A stretch of 64,000 bases of DNA from Pseudomonadota bacterium. Its GTDB lineage: Bacteria; Myxococcota_A; UBA796; GCA-2862545. The stretch covers positions 1 through 64,000 of the forward strand of contig CANNIZ010000013.1 of NCBI GenBank assembly GCA_947505245.1, written 5' to 3'. Position 1 is the stretch's first letter. Every line of letters starts with the position of its first letter. Of the stretch, positions 20,057 through 28,627 are shown in pieces. The position numbers were made by a program, and so were the translations under genes. The notes beneath the pieces were generated by a model. The model worked only from the letters and a program-made list of their open reading frames with translations, did not search any database and was not told the DNA's origin.

Positions 20057-21288
20057 CAACCCTTTAGCTCGCCGCGAGCGGCGCGTTCGACGGCTGAGAT
20101 GCGGTCGGTGAGGTCGCGGAGTCGTTCTCCGACGGCCTCGAGCAACGCGACGGCGACGCGAGCGCCGAGCTCGGGTTTCTGGCGAAGCAGCTCGTGGAAG
20201 CGTTCGCGCGTGAGCATGAACACGCGCGTAGCGGACATCGCTCGAACGGTCGCGAGCTTCGCGGGCTGGCGCGCGAGGGAGAGCTCGCCGAAGTACCCTC
20301 CGGGCTTCAGATCCATCAGGGTCGTCTTGGCGCGGCTCATGCGCACGGCCCCGGATACGACGATGTAGAGCCCCTGACCGACCTCACCTTCGGTGACGAT
20401 CGTGGCGCCGGTGTCGTAAACGATCTCTTCGAGGTACGGCGCCACGGTGAGCAGCTCGGGCTGGGTCATGTCCTTGAACAGGAACACGTCGCGGATGACG
20501 TCGAGGACGGCTTCGATCGGCTCGTCGCCAACTTCGGACTCGAGGGCGAGCAGCACCGCGGCGAGGTTGTCGGGCGCGCCCGCAGCGAGGGCGGCTTCGA
20601 ACATCCGCTGAAGCGTGCCCTTCAGGTCGTCCGGCTTGATCGAGGTGCTGATGAGGTCGTCTGAGATCGCGCGCGGGATGCCGTCGGACGTGAGCAGCAG
20701 CAGGTCGCCGCCAGCGAGGCGGACTTCGGCGAGGTCGCTGTCGACTTCGATGCCGGCGCCGAGCACCTGGTACAGCACGCGCCGATCCGGGCTCTGTTCG
20801 TACTCCTCGCGCGTGATCTTTCCGCGCCGGAGGTGGAGCTCGGCGATGGTGTGGTCTTCCGTGAGCTTGGTAAGCCGACCCTCGCGCCACAGATACGCGC
20901 GTGAATCGCCGACGTGGGCGACGTACGCGTAGTTGCGCACGATCGTCGCCACGCACAGCGTCGAGCCCATTCCAGGCCGTTGCAGACGGGTGGACTCGCG
21001 CTGGACTTCACGACTGCTCGCGTTGAACAGGTCGTCGAACACGCGCCCAAGGCCGAGGCGCGCGTTCGTGCTGCGATCGTCCGAGACCTTCGTGTTCGCC
21101 ACATGAAGCAGCTCGGAGCGCTGCTTCACGAGATCGAGCACGATCCCGGCGGCGATGTCCCCAGCGCCGGGTCCACCCATGCCGTCAGCCACCGCGAAGG
21201 CGGGGACCTTCGGCAGCCTGAGCACGGCATCTTCGTTGTGGCCGCGGTTGCCCTTGTGTGTCGCGGCCACCGACTCGCGGATTCGCAC
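20056..21288 (-). CDS. PP2C-type protein phosphatase fused to a CNB domain
   Basis: This is a 410-residue cytoplasmic protein. Residues 1 to about 245 are a PP2C/PPM phosphatase with intact metal-binding motifs: GHNEDA, VADGMGG, VGDSRAYL, TSDGIPRAISDD and GAPDNLAAVL. Residues about 275-385 are a cyclic-nucleotide-binding domain (TEGEVGQGLYIVVSGAVRM, GGYFGELSLARQPAKLATVRA), which keeps the GE-x8-9-A phosphate-binding block. The architecture suggests that cyclic nucleotide controls dephosphorylation of Ser/Thr phosphoproteins, plausibly substrates of the kinases in this window. The GTG start has GGAGGG four bases upstream. It is co-translated with the degenerate cyclase. Confidence 0.93.
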   Translation of the reverse strand: MRIRESVAATHKGNRGHNEDAVLRLPKVPAFAVADGMGGPGAGDIAAGIVLDLVKQRSELLHVANTKVSDDRSTNARLGLGRVFDDLFNASSREVQRESTRLQRPGMGSTLCVATIVRNYAYVAHVGDSRAYLWREGRLTKLTEDHTIAELHLRRGKITREEYEQSPDRRVLYQVLGAGIEVDSDLAEVRLAGGDLLLLTSDGIPRAISDDLISTSIKPDDLKGTLQRMFEAALAAGAPDNLAAVLLALESEVGDEPIEAVLDVIRDVFLFKDMTQPELLTVAPYLEEIVYDTGATIVTEGEVGQGLYIVVSGAVRMSRAKTTLMDLKPGGYFGELSLARQPAKLATVRAMSATRVFMLTRERFHELLRQKPELGARVAVALLEAVGERLRDLTDRISAVERAARGELKG

Positions 21289-21385
21289 CGTACCCTCCGT
21301 AGGCCGGCACTGTACCGCAAGGGGGGGGTGAGCGGGCGCCGAGCGCAGCTATGTGCTAGGACGGCCCGCGAAACGCGGAGGATCC

Positions 21386-23011
21386 GTGAAGTATCGTTGG
21401 GCCGGCATGGGTGATGTGAACGCGTTCTTTGGGCTGATGCTCGACAACGTGGTGAACCTGGTGCTGCTGTCGGGCATCTTGATCGGCGCGTTCAAGTTCC
21501 CGGCCGAGATCGTTTTCACGCGGATGTTCCCCGGGACCGCGCTCGGGGTGCTGTTCGGTGACCTCGTCTACACGTGGCTCGCTTTCCGGCTCGCAAAGAA
21601 GACAGGCAAGGACGTGACGGCGATGCCGTTGGGGCTTGACTCGCCGTCGACCATCGGCATGGCGTTCACCGTGCTCGGACCGGCCTTCGTCGCGGCCCAG
21701 AAGGCGGGGGCTGACGCGGCGGGCGTGTGCAACGCCGCGTGTGACTACGAAGCGGGCATGCACGCCTGGAAGGTCGGCATGGCCGTGATGGTGATCATGG
21801 GGATCATCAAGTTCGGAACGTCGTTCATCGGCGGCTACATCCAGCGCTTGATCCCCGCGGCGGGCTTGCTTGGCACGCTCGGTGGCATCGGGATCGCGCT
21901 CATCGGCTGCCTGCAGTTCGGCGAATTGTTCCACGAGCCGATCGTCGGCTTCGCCGCGATGGGCGTCCTCTGGTATTCGCTGATCTCGAAGATCAAACTC
22001 CCGTTTGGTGTTCCTGAAGTGGGCGCGTCTGCGCTGGTCGGGACGGTGCTTTATTACGGGTTGATGGCCGGTGGGTTCGCGCACACGCCGATCGAGCTGA
22101 AGGACGTCACGCTGCACCTCGGGCTCCCGCTCCCGTCGCTCGGCTTCCTCGAAGGCATGCCCGAGGCGCTCGGAACGTACTTGCCGCTCGCCGTGCCGTT
22201 CGCGCTCCTCACCGTGATCGGCGGTATCAACGTCACCGAGTCGGCGCGGCTCGGCGGCGATGACTACGACACGCGCGAGATCCTCCTCACGGAGGCCGCC
22301 GCGACGTTGCTCGCCGGCATCTGTGGCGGCGTTTCGCAGTCCACGCCGTACATTGGCCAGCCCGCTTACAAGGCGATGGGCGGTCGGGCGGCGTACACGC
22401 TCGCGACGGGCCTGTTCGTCGGGCTCGGCGGCATCCTCGGCTACATCCCGCTGATGGCCGCGATCCTGCCGAAGTCGGCGCTGATCCCGATCCTGCTGTT
22501 CGTGGGCGTGGACATCGTCTCGCAGAGCTTCCACGCGGTGCCGAAGAAACACGCGATGGCCGTCGCGTTCGCGTTCTTCCCGAACATCGCGCAGCTCGTG
22601 TTGATCATCATCAAGCAGACGAACTTCATGCTCGTGTTCTCGGCCACCGACCCAAAGCTTGCACTCGAAGCGAGCAAGGCCTCGCCCGAGGTCGTGTCGA
22701 TGGCGGCGGTGTTCCTGATGTTGGCGAACGGGTTCATCCTCACCGGAATGTTGTGGGGCGGCGCGCTCGCGTTCCTCGCGGATCGCAAGGCGTGGCACGC
22801 GGCTGGGACGCTGTTCGTAGCGGCCACACTCACGCTGTTCGGCATCATTCACTCGGCCGATCCGTTTGGTGGGATCTACCTTCCGTGGAAGATCACCTCG
22901 ACGCTGCCGGTGGAGTGGGCCATCGGGTACGTGGTGATCGCGGTGATGATCCTCGTCCTGTCGATGACCAAAGAGTTCAAGGCGCCCCCCGAGGAAGAGC
23001 CCGCGCACTGA
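21386..23011 (+). CDS. NCS2/AzgA-like nucleobase permease
   Basis: This is a 541-residue polytopic membrane protein with about 12-14 hydrophobic segments. It resembles the xanthine/uracil permease (NCS2) fold, including an early MPLGLDSPSTIGMAF segment and the half-helix region GGVSQSTPYIGQPAYKAMGG typical of the AzgA-like branch. The probable role is proton-coupled uptake of a purine or pyrimidine base. The GTG at 21386 follows GGAGG at five bases; an upstream TTG is unlikely. It could feed the purine-ring catabolism operon at 49.4-52.6 kb, but the two loci are far apart. It is convergent with the LuxC-like gene, with no base between the stops. Confidence 0.85.
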   Translation: MKYRWAGMGDVNAFFGLMLDNVVNLVLLSGILIGAFKFPAEIVFTRMFPGTALGVLFGDLVYTWLAFRLAKKTGKDVTAMPLGLDSPSTIGMAFTVLGPAFVAAQKAGADAAGVCNAACDYEAGMHAWKVGMAVMVIMGIIKFGTSFIGGYIQRLIPAAGLLGTLGGIGIALIGCLQFGELFHEPIVGFAAMGVLWYSLISKIKLPFGVPEVGASALVGTVLYYGLMAGGFAHTPIELKDVTLHLGLPLPSLGFLEGMPEALGTYLPLAVPFALLTVIGGINVTESARLGGDDYDTREILLTEAAATLLAGICGGVSQSTPYIGQPAYKAMGGRAAYTLATGLFVGLGGILGYIPLMAAILPKSALIPILLFVGVDIVSQSFHAVPKKHAMAVAFAFFPNIAQLVLIIIKQTNFMLVFSATDPKLALEASKASPEVVSMAAVFLMLANGFILTGMLWGGALAFLADRKAWHAAGTLFVAATLTLFGIIHSADPFGGIYLPWKITSTLPVEWAIGYVVIAVMILVLSMTKEFKAPPEEEPAH

Positions 23012-24016
23012 TCAGCGTTCGCGCCCGATCGCGCGAACGAGCGTATGCAGCCAGGCCTCGCCGTCGTGAACACGCACGAGCGGCGGTCGCTGCATCTGGC
23101 CGGGGCGGCACACGCGGCTGGCGCCGGCGGTGACGAAGGCCTCTGCGGCGGCGTCATCGTCGGTCCCGACGGTCGAAAGGTGGCGGCCCCACAAGCCGAG
23201 TGCCTGTGCGGCGGCGGCCGGATCGTCACAGCGTACAAGGAGCACGCTGCGGGGGAGCGCTATCGGTACGACGCGATCGAGGGGGAGCAGGTGAATCGAC
23301 CACCCCGGACCTGCGCGAACAGCGCCCGTGACGCGGGCGAGGGCCTCGCGGGTGCGGATCTCGGCGCCTTCGATGGCGTCGACGTCTCCCGTGGGCCACC
23401 GCGCGGCCACCGCGGCGCAGGCTTCGGCGAGTCGCTCGAGGGCGTCTTCACGGGGAGAGAACGCGATCACCGGCGACAGGCAGCCGCGCCCGTCCTGGAG
23501 CGCCGCATCCTCGGCGAGGCCGTGAAACGCGTCATCTCCGGTGACCCACGCGACCGAGAACCGGTGGCCGTGGGCGAGCACACGCGCGTCCGCGCGCGCG
23601 GCGGTTCGGATCGCCCGCACGGTCTCGTCCGAGCCCATGACCGCGACGAGATCGGCGTCCGCCACCGCGCTCCGATCGTCGGTGATCCGGATCGGCAGCC
23701 CGACAGAACGGGCGGCGTCCACGAGCAGGGGCAACAGGCCGGGGTGGCTGGTCGGGTGCTTCACGGTGACCTGCGTCCCGCGCAGCGCGAGCGCGGCGCA
23801 CCACTCGATCGCGGCCGTCGGCACGGTGCCTGCGACGACGACACACGCCGTCGCGAACGGAGCACCGGGGATCGCCGCAGCCGTGGCGAGCGCGTCATCG
23901 GTGAGGGCGTCGAGAGCGACGTCCCAGGCGGCCTGGGCCCCGGCGGGCGACAGCGACGTTCCGTCGGGCGCGAGCGTTCGAAGGTGATCGCGCCACGCAC
24001 GAACGCGCGCGATCAT
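23012..24016 (-). CDS. LuxC-like acyl-CoA/acyl-protein reductase
   Basis: This is a 334-residue protein resembling the fatty acid reductase LuxC (aldehyde dehydrogenase superfamily), shorter than the roughly 480 residues of luminous bacteria. The C-terminal blocks IHLLPLDRVVPIALPRSVLLVRC and SRVCRPGQMQRPPLVRVHDG are characteristic. The candidate nucleophile is Cys179 in GRGCLSPV. The expected reaction is NAD(P)H-dependent reduction of an activated acyl group to an aldehyde. The ATG overlaps the LuxE-like stop (ATGA) with GGGAGAA upstream. The luciferase genes luxAB are absent, so the aldehyde has another use; the neighbouring aminotransferase suggests conversion to an amine. Confidence 0.83.
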   Translation of the reverse strand: MIARVRAWRDHLRTLAPDGTSLSPAGAQAAWDVALDALTDDALATAAAIPGAPFATACVVVAGTVPTAAIEWCAALALRGTQVTVKHPTSHPGLLPLLVDAARSVGLPIRITDDRSAVADADLVAVMGSDETVRAIRTAARADARVLAHGHRFSVAWVTGDDAFHGLAEDAALQDGRGCLSPVIAFSPREDALERLAEACAAVAARWPTGDVDAIEGAEIRTREALARVTGAVRAGPGWSIHLLPLDRVVPIALPRSVLLVRCDDPAAAAQALGLWGRHLSTVGTDDDAAAEAFVTAGASRVCRPGQMQRPPLVRVHDGEAWLHTLVRAIGRER

Positions 24017-24990
24017 CGCTTCTCCCACGCCTCTTCGACCGTGAGCGAACAGCCGCGCGCGGGCGCGCCGGGCAGGCGACCGTGCAGCCACACGCCCTCA
24101 TCGGTGACGGTGCCCTCGTCCATCGTCTCCACGCCGAGCGTGCTGTCGAGGTTGCACAGGTCGTAGAACCGCAGTTGACCGCGCTCACCGCGGGGGAGCG
24201 GTCGGCCGGACAGCGGGTCGGCGGCCACCGCGACGAGCCACGGCGCGGGCAGGAACGCGGCGCCCGCAGTGCCCCAGAGCTGGCTCGAAAGCTCGGTCAT
24301 GCCGTATTCGGTGACGAGGCGATCCGGCTTCAGGACCGCGCGGGTCGCAGCGAGCAGCTCATCGCCGTCGAGCCGATGAACGCGCCCTTTGAAGCCTCCC
24401 GTCACCATGAGCAGCGAGCCGGCGGGCAGCGGCGGGGGCGCGGACTCCAGGTATTCGGCGAGCGCGAACGCGGTGGTCGCGACGAACAGGGGCCAATCAA
24501 CTGCGAGGTGGGTGCGGGCGCCCGCGACGTCGACGACGCCTCCCTTGGCGTACCAGGAGACGTCGCCGAACAGGCGCGTCATGTGCCCGAGCGAGGAGTC
24601 GGGCGCGTCGTCGAGGAGCGCCACGATCAGCGTGGGCCATTGCTTCAAGCACACGCGCGCCCACGTGAGCGCGTTGTGGTCGTAGAGGGCGCTGGTGCGG
24701 AGCCGGTGGGCGCCGCGGCCCCCGCCGGTGGTGCCCGACGTGTGAAACACGAGCGAGGGCTCGTCGGCGCCCACCGTCCCGACGGGGAGGTCCTTCCAGA
24801 TTCCGACCGGAATTGCAGGGATCTGTGCGATCTCCTGCGGGTCCTCCGCGGTGAGCGAGTTCAGCACCGGGTCGTGGCGGCGCTGCCACCGGTGCACCTC
24901 GAGCATCAGCGGCTCGAGTGGTTCGGCACGCCCGACGAGGCTGTCGCCGATGAACCGGTGGATCCGTTGTGCGAGCAGGTCTCGGGTCAC
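24013..24990 (-). CDS. LuxE-like acyl-protein synthetase
   Basis: This is a 325-residue adenylate-forming enzyme of the LuxE family. The ATP-binding block HTSGTTG lies at 83-89 and EYGMTEL at 228-234, both typical of LuxE and the ANL superfamily. In luminous bacteria LuxE activates a fatty acid as acyl-AMP and transfers it to its own Cys and then to LuxC; here the acid is unknown. The GTG start overlaps the aminotransferase stop (GTGA), so the three-gene operon is translationally coupled. LuxE-domain proteins also occur in polysaccharide and lipid clusters, so the substrate need not be a long-chain fatty acid. Confidence 0.85.
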   Translation of the reverse strand: MTRDLLAQRIHRFIGDSLVGRAEPLEPLMLEVHRWQRRHDPVLNSLTAEDPQEIAQIPAIPVGIWKDLPVGTVGADEPSLVFHTSGTTGGGRGAHRLRTSALYDHNALTWARVCLKQWPTLIVALLDDAPDSSLGHMTRLFGDVSWYAKGGVVDVAGARTHLAVDWPLFVATTAFALAEYLESAPPPLPAGSLLMVTGGFKGRVHRLDGDELLAATRAVLKPDRLVTEYGMTELSSQLWGTAGAAFLPAPWLVAVAADPLSGRPLPRGERGQLRFYDLCNLDSTLGVETMDEGTVTDEGVWLHGRLPGAPARGCSLTVEEAWEKR

Positions 24991-26249
24991 GCGATCTCCG
25001 CAAGGGTGGCGACGAACGCGTCGACCTGTTCGTCTGTCAAGAACGCGGAAGGCGTCAGTCCGAGGACCTCGCCGCGTCGGCCCGCGGGGAACGCGATGTA
25101 GCCCCGCTGCAACAGCTTCCGGGAGGCGGCGAGCGTGTTCGGGAGCTCGATGCCGAGCACCAGCCCCCGACCTGTCGTCGCGAGGCCGATCGCACCCAGG
25201 TGATCCGACAGCCGAGCCGCGATGGACGCGGCGCGCAGCGGGACGTCGTCTTCGGTGATCACGTCGAGGGCGGCGAGCGCGGCTGCGCAACCGACCGGGT
25301 GCCCGAGGAACGTCTGCGTGTGGATCGCCTCGCCGGTCGACGCGCCCCACGCGTCCATCGCCGCGCGGGTGCCGAGGCAGGCCGAGAGCGGAAAGCCTCC
25401 TGCGAGGGCTTTCCCCGTGCAGAGCAGGTCGGGAACGGCCTCGCCGTGGGCCCACATCGACCCGGTGCGACCGAGCCCGGTGAGGATCTCGTCGCACGCG
25501 AACAGTGCGCCTGAGCGCCGCGTGAGCGAAGCGACCTCGGCCAGCCACCCGTCGGGAGGTGCCCGCATCCCTCCGCGGCCCTGCACGGGCTCGACGAGCA
25601 CCATGCCGATCGTTCCGTCAGCGAGCGCGTTGGCGACGTCGGTGGCCGGACAGCCGTACGGCAGCACGCGCACGGCCGGGTGCGTGATGCGGCGGAACGG
25701 GGCGGTGAAGCCGGCATTGTACGCCTGCAGTCCGAGCGCGCCGAGGGCCAGGCCGTGGTAGGCACCTTCGAATACGAGCACCCCGTCGCGGCCCGTCGCG
25801 ATGACCGCCGTCTTCACGGCTGCCTCGACGGCATCGGCCCCGGAGAGCCCGAGGATCGCAACCTCGAGGCCGGCAGGTGCGAGGCCAGCGAGCCGCTCGA
25901 GCAGCGCGATGCGCGTCACGTCGGGGAACGCGTCACCCATCGCGTGCAGGAGCGTGTGACCCTGGGCCGCCGCGGCGTCGACCACGCGCGGGTGCCGGTG
26001 CCCGATGAGCGCCACGCCGAAGCCGGCGGTGAGGTCGACGAACAAGTTCCCATCGACGTCCTTGACGTTGGCGCCGACGGCCTCGGCCCACACGACCGGA
26101 TCGTCATCCGCGGCGCCGAGCGCTGCGGCGCGTCGGGCGCGTCGCGCGGTGATCGCGGGACACTCGTGGCGTGCGAGCACGTCGACGCGCTCCCGCGAAC
26201 GGGGTCCGGGGATTGCGGTGAGGAGCGTCGGTTGGTCGGAACCTGTCAT
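24987..26249 (-). CDS. Class III PLP-dependent aminotransferase
   Basis: This is a 420-residue enzyme with the class III (ornithine/omega-aminotransferase, GSA-aminomutase) fold. Visible motifs are FEGAYHG (160-166), LVEPVQGRGG, CDEILTGLGRTG with Asp253 that contacts the PLP ring nitrogen, and the Schiff-base lysine Lys280 in GKALAGGFP. It transfers an amino group to an aldehyde or keto acid. It is first in an operon with LuxE- and LuxC-like genes, which suggests it aminates the aldehyde that LuxC makes. Its start lies only 20 bases from the divergent kinase gene, so the promoters must overlap the coding regions or be very compact. Confidence 0.92.
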   Translation of the reverse strand: MTGSDQPTLLTAIPGPRSRERVDVLARHECPAITARRARRAAALGAADDDPVVWAEAVGANVKDVDGNLFVDLTAGFGVALIGHRHPRVVDAAAAQGHTLLHAMGDAFPDVTRIALLERLAGLAPAGLEVAILGLSGADAVEAAVKTAVIATGRDGVLVFEGAYHGLALGALGLQAYNAGFTAPFRRITHPAVRVLPYGCPATDVANALADGTIGMVLVEPVQGRGGMRAPPDGWLAEVASLTRRSGALFACDEILTGLGRTGSMWAHGEAVPDLLCTGKALAGGFPLSACLGTRAAMDAWGASTGEAIHTQTFLGHPVGCAAALAALDVITEDDVPLRAASIAARLSDHLGAIGLATTGRGLVLGIELPNTLAASRKLLQRGYIAFPAGRRGEVLGLTPSAFLTDEQVDAFVATLAEIA

Positions 26250-26269
26250 GGCGTGGGCAGTCTAATTGC

Positions 26270-27976
26270 ATGAGGGCGTTCATGATCTGCGCTTCGTGCG
26301 GAAACGCGACGGCCGTCGAGCCGTGCCTGCCCTGCGGGGGCGCGCCACGGCTGGGGGCCTACGCCCTGGTTCGCGCGCTCGGTCATGGAACGACGGGCAC
26401 GACCTGGCTCGCGCTGGACGCCGATGGCGGCGAGGTCGCGGTCAAAGAGCTCGCCGTGCATGGCGAGGCCAAGGCCCGTGAGCTGCTGGTGCGGGAGGTG
26501 CGCGTCCTTCGGGAGCTGAATCATCCCGCGATTCCACGCTACCTCGCGGACTTCGCGTGGGGGACGGGCCGCCGCCGCGTGCACTGCGTCGTGCAGGAGT
26601 ACGTCGCCGGCCGCACGCTCGCCGAGGAGCTCGTGGACCGGCGGTTCACCGTCGACGACGTCCTCGACGTGCTGGAGCGGATCCTCGAGCCGCTGGCGTA
26701 CATGCACGCGCGTTCGCCGCCGGTTGTTCACCGCGATCTGAAGCCGGCGAACGTCATCCTGAGGCCAGACGGTCGCGTCGCTTTGGTCGACTTTGGCGCC
26801 GTACGCGACGCGTGGAAGGGGACCCTCGGCGGGTCCACGGTGGCGGGGACGTTCGGGTACATGGCGCCCGAGCAGTTCCACGGGGACGCCTCGCCGGCGA
26901 CCGATGTGTATGGCGCCGCCGCGCTGGCCGTGGCCCTGCTGGCCCGGAAGGACCCGTCGGCCCTGCTCGACCGTCAGGGTGGCCTCAACTGGCGCGGGTT
27001 TGCGCGCGTTCCGCCCCCGATCGCCGCGCTGCTCGAGCAGATGCTCGCCCAGGACCCCGCGCTTCGCCCGTGTGACGCGGCCTCGGCGCGGTCGCTGTTG
27101 GTCACGATCCGCGCGAAGGGCTGGTCCGAGCTGCCTCGCGCACCGCAGGCCGCTCCCGCCGCCCCTCCGCCGCTCAAGGGTCCCGTCGCTCGGGTCGCCG
27201 AGCGGCCCGCGATCGAAGACCCCCGGTTCTTTCCGCCGACTGCGCCCGAACGGTCCCGGGCGGCGGTCGAAGCGGTCGTGGGTGTGGTTTCGGGCGGGCT
27301 CGGCGTCGCGATCGGCGTGTTCATCGGCGCTCTGGCGGTACAGGTCTGGTGGCTCGCGTCCGAGCGCCCGCCGATCGAGGCCGTCATCCCTCCGCCACCT
27401 CCGACGGTCGAGCCTGAATTCAGGCCCCCCGCTGTTGATCGGCCCCTGGTCGTCCTGCCAGGGGAGGGGATCACCACGTCGAGCCACGCCTTGTTGTGGT
27501 ACGAGGAGCGAATCACCGATCCGGAGGTTCAACGGTGCCTTGGAAGCGGGTCCTTTCGGGGCGAGCTCATCCTTGCTGTGGACGGACGGACCGGGGCCTT
27601 TCCGGAGGCGTCGACCGGAGCGTCGGACTGTCTTCGGCGGGCACTGCGGGAGATCGCGCCGAGCCTTGTCCCCATCGATGGGGCGTCCATCCTGTTCCCT
27701 GTGCGCATGGGGCGGTTTGAAGACCTGGGAGGCGTCTCGATCGCGGCAGACTCGGCGCCACGCGAAGGGAAGTTGCTGCTGTCAGGCGACCACGTATTTG
27801 CGCACGGCGAGCACGCGGATTTGTTGTTTCAGGGCGCTTCGAAGCCGGTCTCGTTGCCCCAGGGCCGGTATACGACGCTGGTCGACGGCCAGATGTCGGC
27901 GGTGTCCGTGGCCGCGGGGCGCGTCTGCACGTACCACTGGGATCCGATCGGCGGCTGGTATGGAGGCTGCCTGTGA
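26270..27976 (+). CDS. Zinc-ribbon Ser/Thr protein kinase with membrane anchor
   Basis: This is a 568-residue protein. An N-terminal CxxC...CxxC zinc ribbon (residues 7-22) precedes an apparently active kinase domain (about 29-280) with GHGTTGTTW glycine loop, AVKEL lysine, HRDLKPANV catalytic loop, VDFGAVRD and APEQF. After a Pro/Ala linker, one membrane segment at about 340-362 (VVGVVSGGLGVAIGVFIGALAV) leads to an extracytoplasmic Pro-rich and beta-rich region of about 200 residues of unknown fold. A single-pass signalling kinase is likely. It is divergent from the aminotransferase operon and lies just upstream of the rpsP operon. Confidence 0.92.
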   Translation: MRAFMICASCGNATAVEPCLPCGGAPRLGAYALVRALGHGTTGTTWLALDADGGEVAVKELAVHGEAKARELLVREVRVLRELNHPAIPRYLADFAWGTGRRRVHCVVQEYVAGRTLAEELVDRRFTVDDVLDVLERILEPLAYMHARSPPVVHRDLKPANVILRPDGRVALVDFGAVRDAWKGTLGGSTVAGTFGYMAPEQFHGDASPATDVYGAAALAVALLARKDPSALLDRQGGLNWRGFARVPPPIAALLEQMLAQDPALRPCDAASARSLLVTIRAKGWSELPRAPQAAPAAPPPLKGPVARVAERPAIEDPRFFPPTAPERSRAAVEAVVGVVSGGLGVAIGVFIGALAVQVWWLASERPPIEAVIPPPPPTVEPEFRPPAVDRPLVVLPGEGITTSSHALLWYEERITDPEVQRCLGSGSFRGELILAVDGRTGAFPEASTGASDCLRRALREIAPSLVPIDGASILFPVRMGRFEDLGGVSIAADSAPREGKLLLSGDHVFAHGEHADLLFQGASKPVSLPQGRYTTLVDGQMSAVSVAAGRVCTYHWDPIGGWYGGCL

Positions 27977-27985
27977 CCGGTCACG

Positions 27986-28014
27986 TTGACTCACCTGCGG
28001 CACCGGGCTACGTG
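27986..28014 (+). promoter_or_regulatory. Candidate sigma-70-type promoter of the rpsP operon
   Basis: TTGACT at 27986-27991 is followed after 17 bases by TACGTG at 28009-28014, which would place a start of transcription near 28021 and a short leader before the rpsP ATG at 28040. The -10 box is a weak match. GGCAC/GTGCC flanks form a small inverted repeat across the -10 region. Confidence 0.4.
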
Positions 28015-28039
28015 CCGGGCTTCTGAAACGAGGAAATTC

Positions 28040-28297
28040 ATGGTCCGCATCCGTATGACTCGCCTTGGTACGACGAAGAAGCCCTTCTACCGCATCATGG
28101 TCGCTGATAGCCGCAAGGCCACCAGCGGTTGCATCATCGAGCAGGTCGGTCACTACGATCCGCGTAGCGAGCCCAAGAACCTGAAGCTTGACCTCGCTCG
28201 GGTCGATCACTGGATTTCGGTCGGCGCTCAGCCCTCCGAGACGGTGGCGCGCCTGATCAAGAAGGTCCGCGAGACCCCGGCCGAGGTCAAGGCCTGA
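28040..28297 (+). CDS. rpsP: 30S ribosomal protein S16
   Basis: This is an 85-residue protein with the S16 signature MVRIRMTRLGTTKKPFYRIMVADSR and IIEQVGHYDPR. It is part of the small ribosomal subunit body. The ATG follows GAGGAAATTC, a clear Shine-Dalgarno sequence. It heads the conserved rpsP-khpA-rimM-trmD-rplS order seen across many bacteria, and its TGA overlaps the ATG of khpA. Confidence 0.98.
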   Translation: MVRIRMTRLGTTKKPFYRIMVADSRKATSGCIIEQVGHYDPRSEPKNLKLDLARVDHWISVGAQPSETVARLIKKVRETPAEVKA

Positions 28298-28575
28298 TGA
28301 CGGACCTCGTCCTTCACCTGGTCAAGCCGATCGTCGCTCACCCTGACGACGTCAAGGTCGCCGTGGTGGATGGCGAAGCCGCCGTCCAACTCGATCTCAC
28401 CGTGAACGCGGACGACAAGGACGCGGTCATTGGGGAAAACGGGCGCACCATTCGTTCCATCCGGAACATCCTGTCCGCAGCTGCGGGCCGGAAGAAGGCG
28501 ACGCTCGACGTGCTCGACCCGAGTGGCGCGCGCCTCGCGGCCGACGCCGCCCGTGAAGAAAGCCCGGAATCCTGA
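28297..28575 (+). CDS. khpA: KH-domain RNA-binding protein KhpA (YlqC family)
   Basis: This is a 92-residue protein made of one KH domain with the GxxG loop in VIGENGRTIRSIRNIL. Family members bind RNA, often as a KhpA/KhpB pair, and typically sit between rpsP and rimM, exactly as here. The ATG shares one base with the rpsP stop. The C-terminal extension is acidic and variable. Confidence 0.95.
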   Translation: MTDLVLHLVKPIVAHPDDVKVAVVDGEAAVQLDLTVNADDKDAVIGENGRTIRSIRNILSAAAGRKKATLDVLDPSGARLAADAAREESPES

Positions 28576-28627
28576 TCAGGGGCGGTCGGGTCGCAGCGCG
28601 CCTGCTGCGCGTGGACCGCTCCGCCCA

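Noticed and set aside
21356-23008. Antisense frame of 550 codons opposite the NCS2 permease
   Set aside because: Extreme Arg/Glu/His composition without motifs; mirror of the hydrophobic permease codons.
23012-26249. Bioluminescence operon
   Set aside because: LuxC- and LuxE-like genes are present, but luxA, luxB and luxD are absent and an aminotransferase replaces them.
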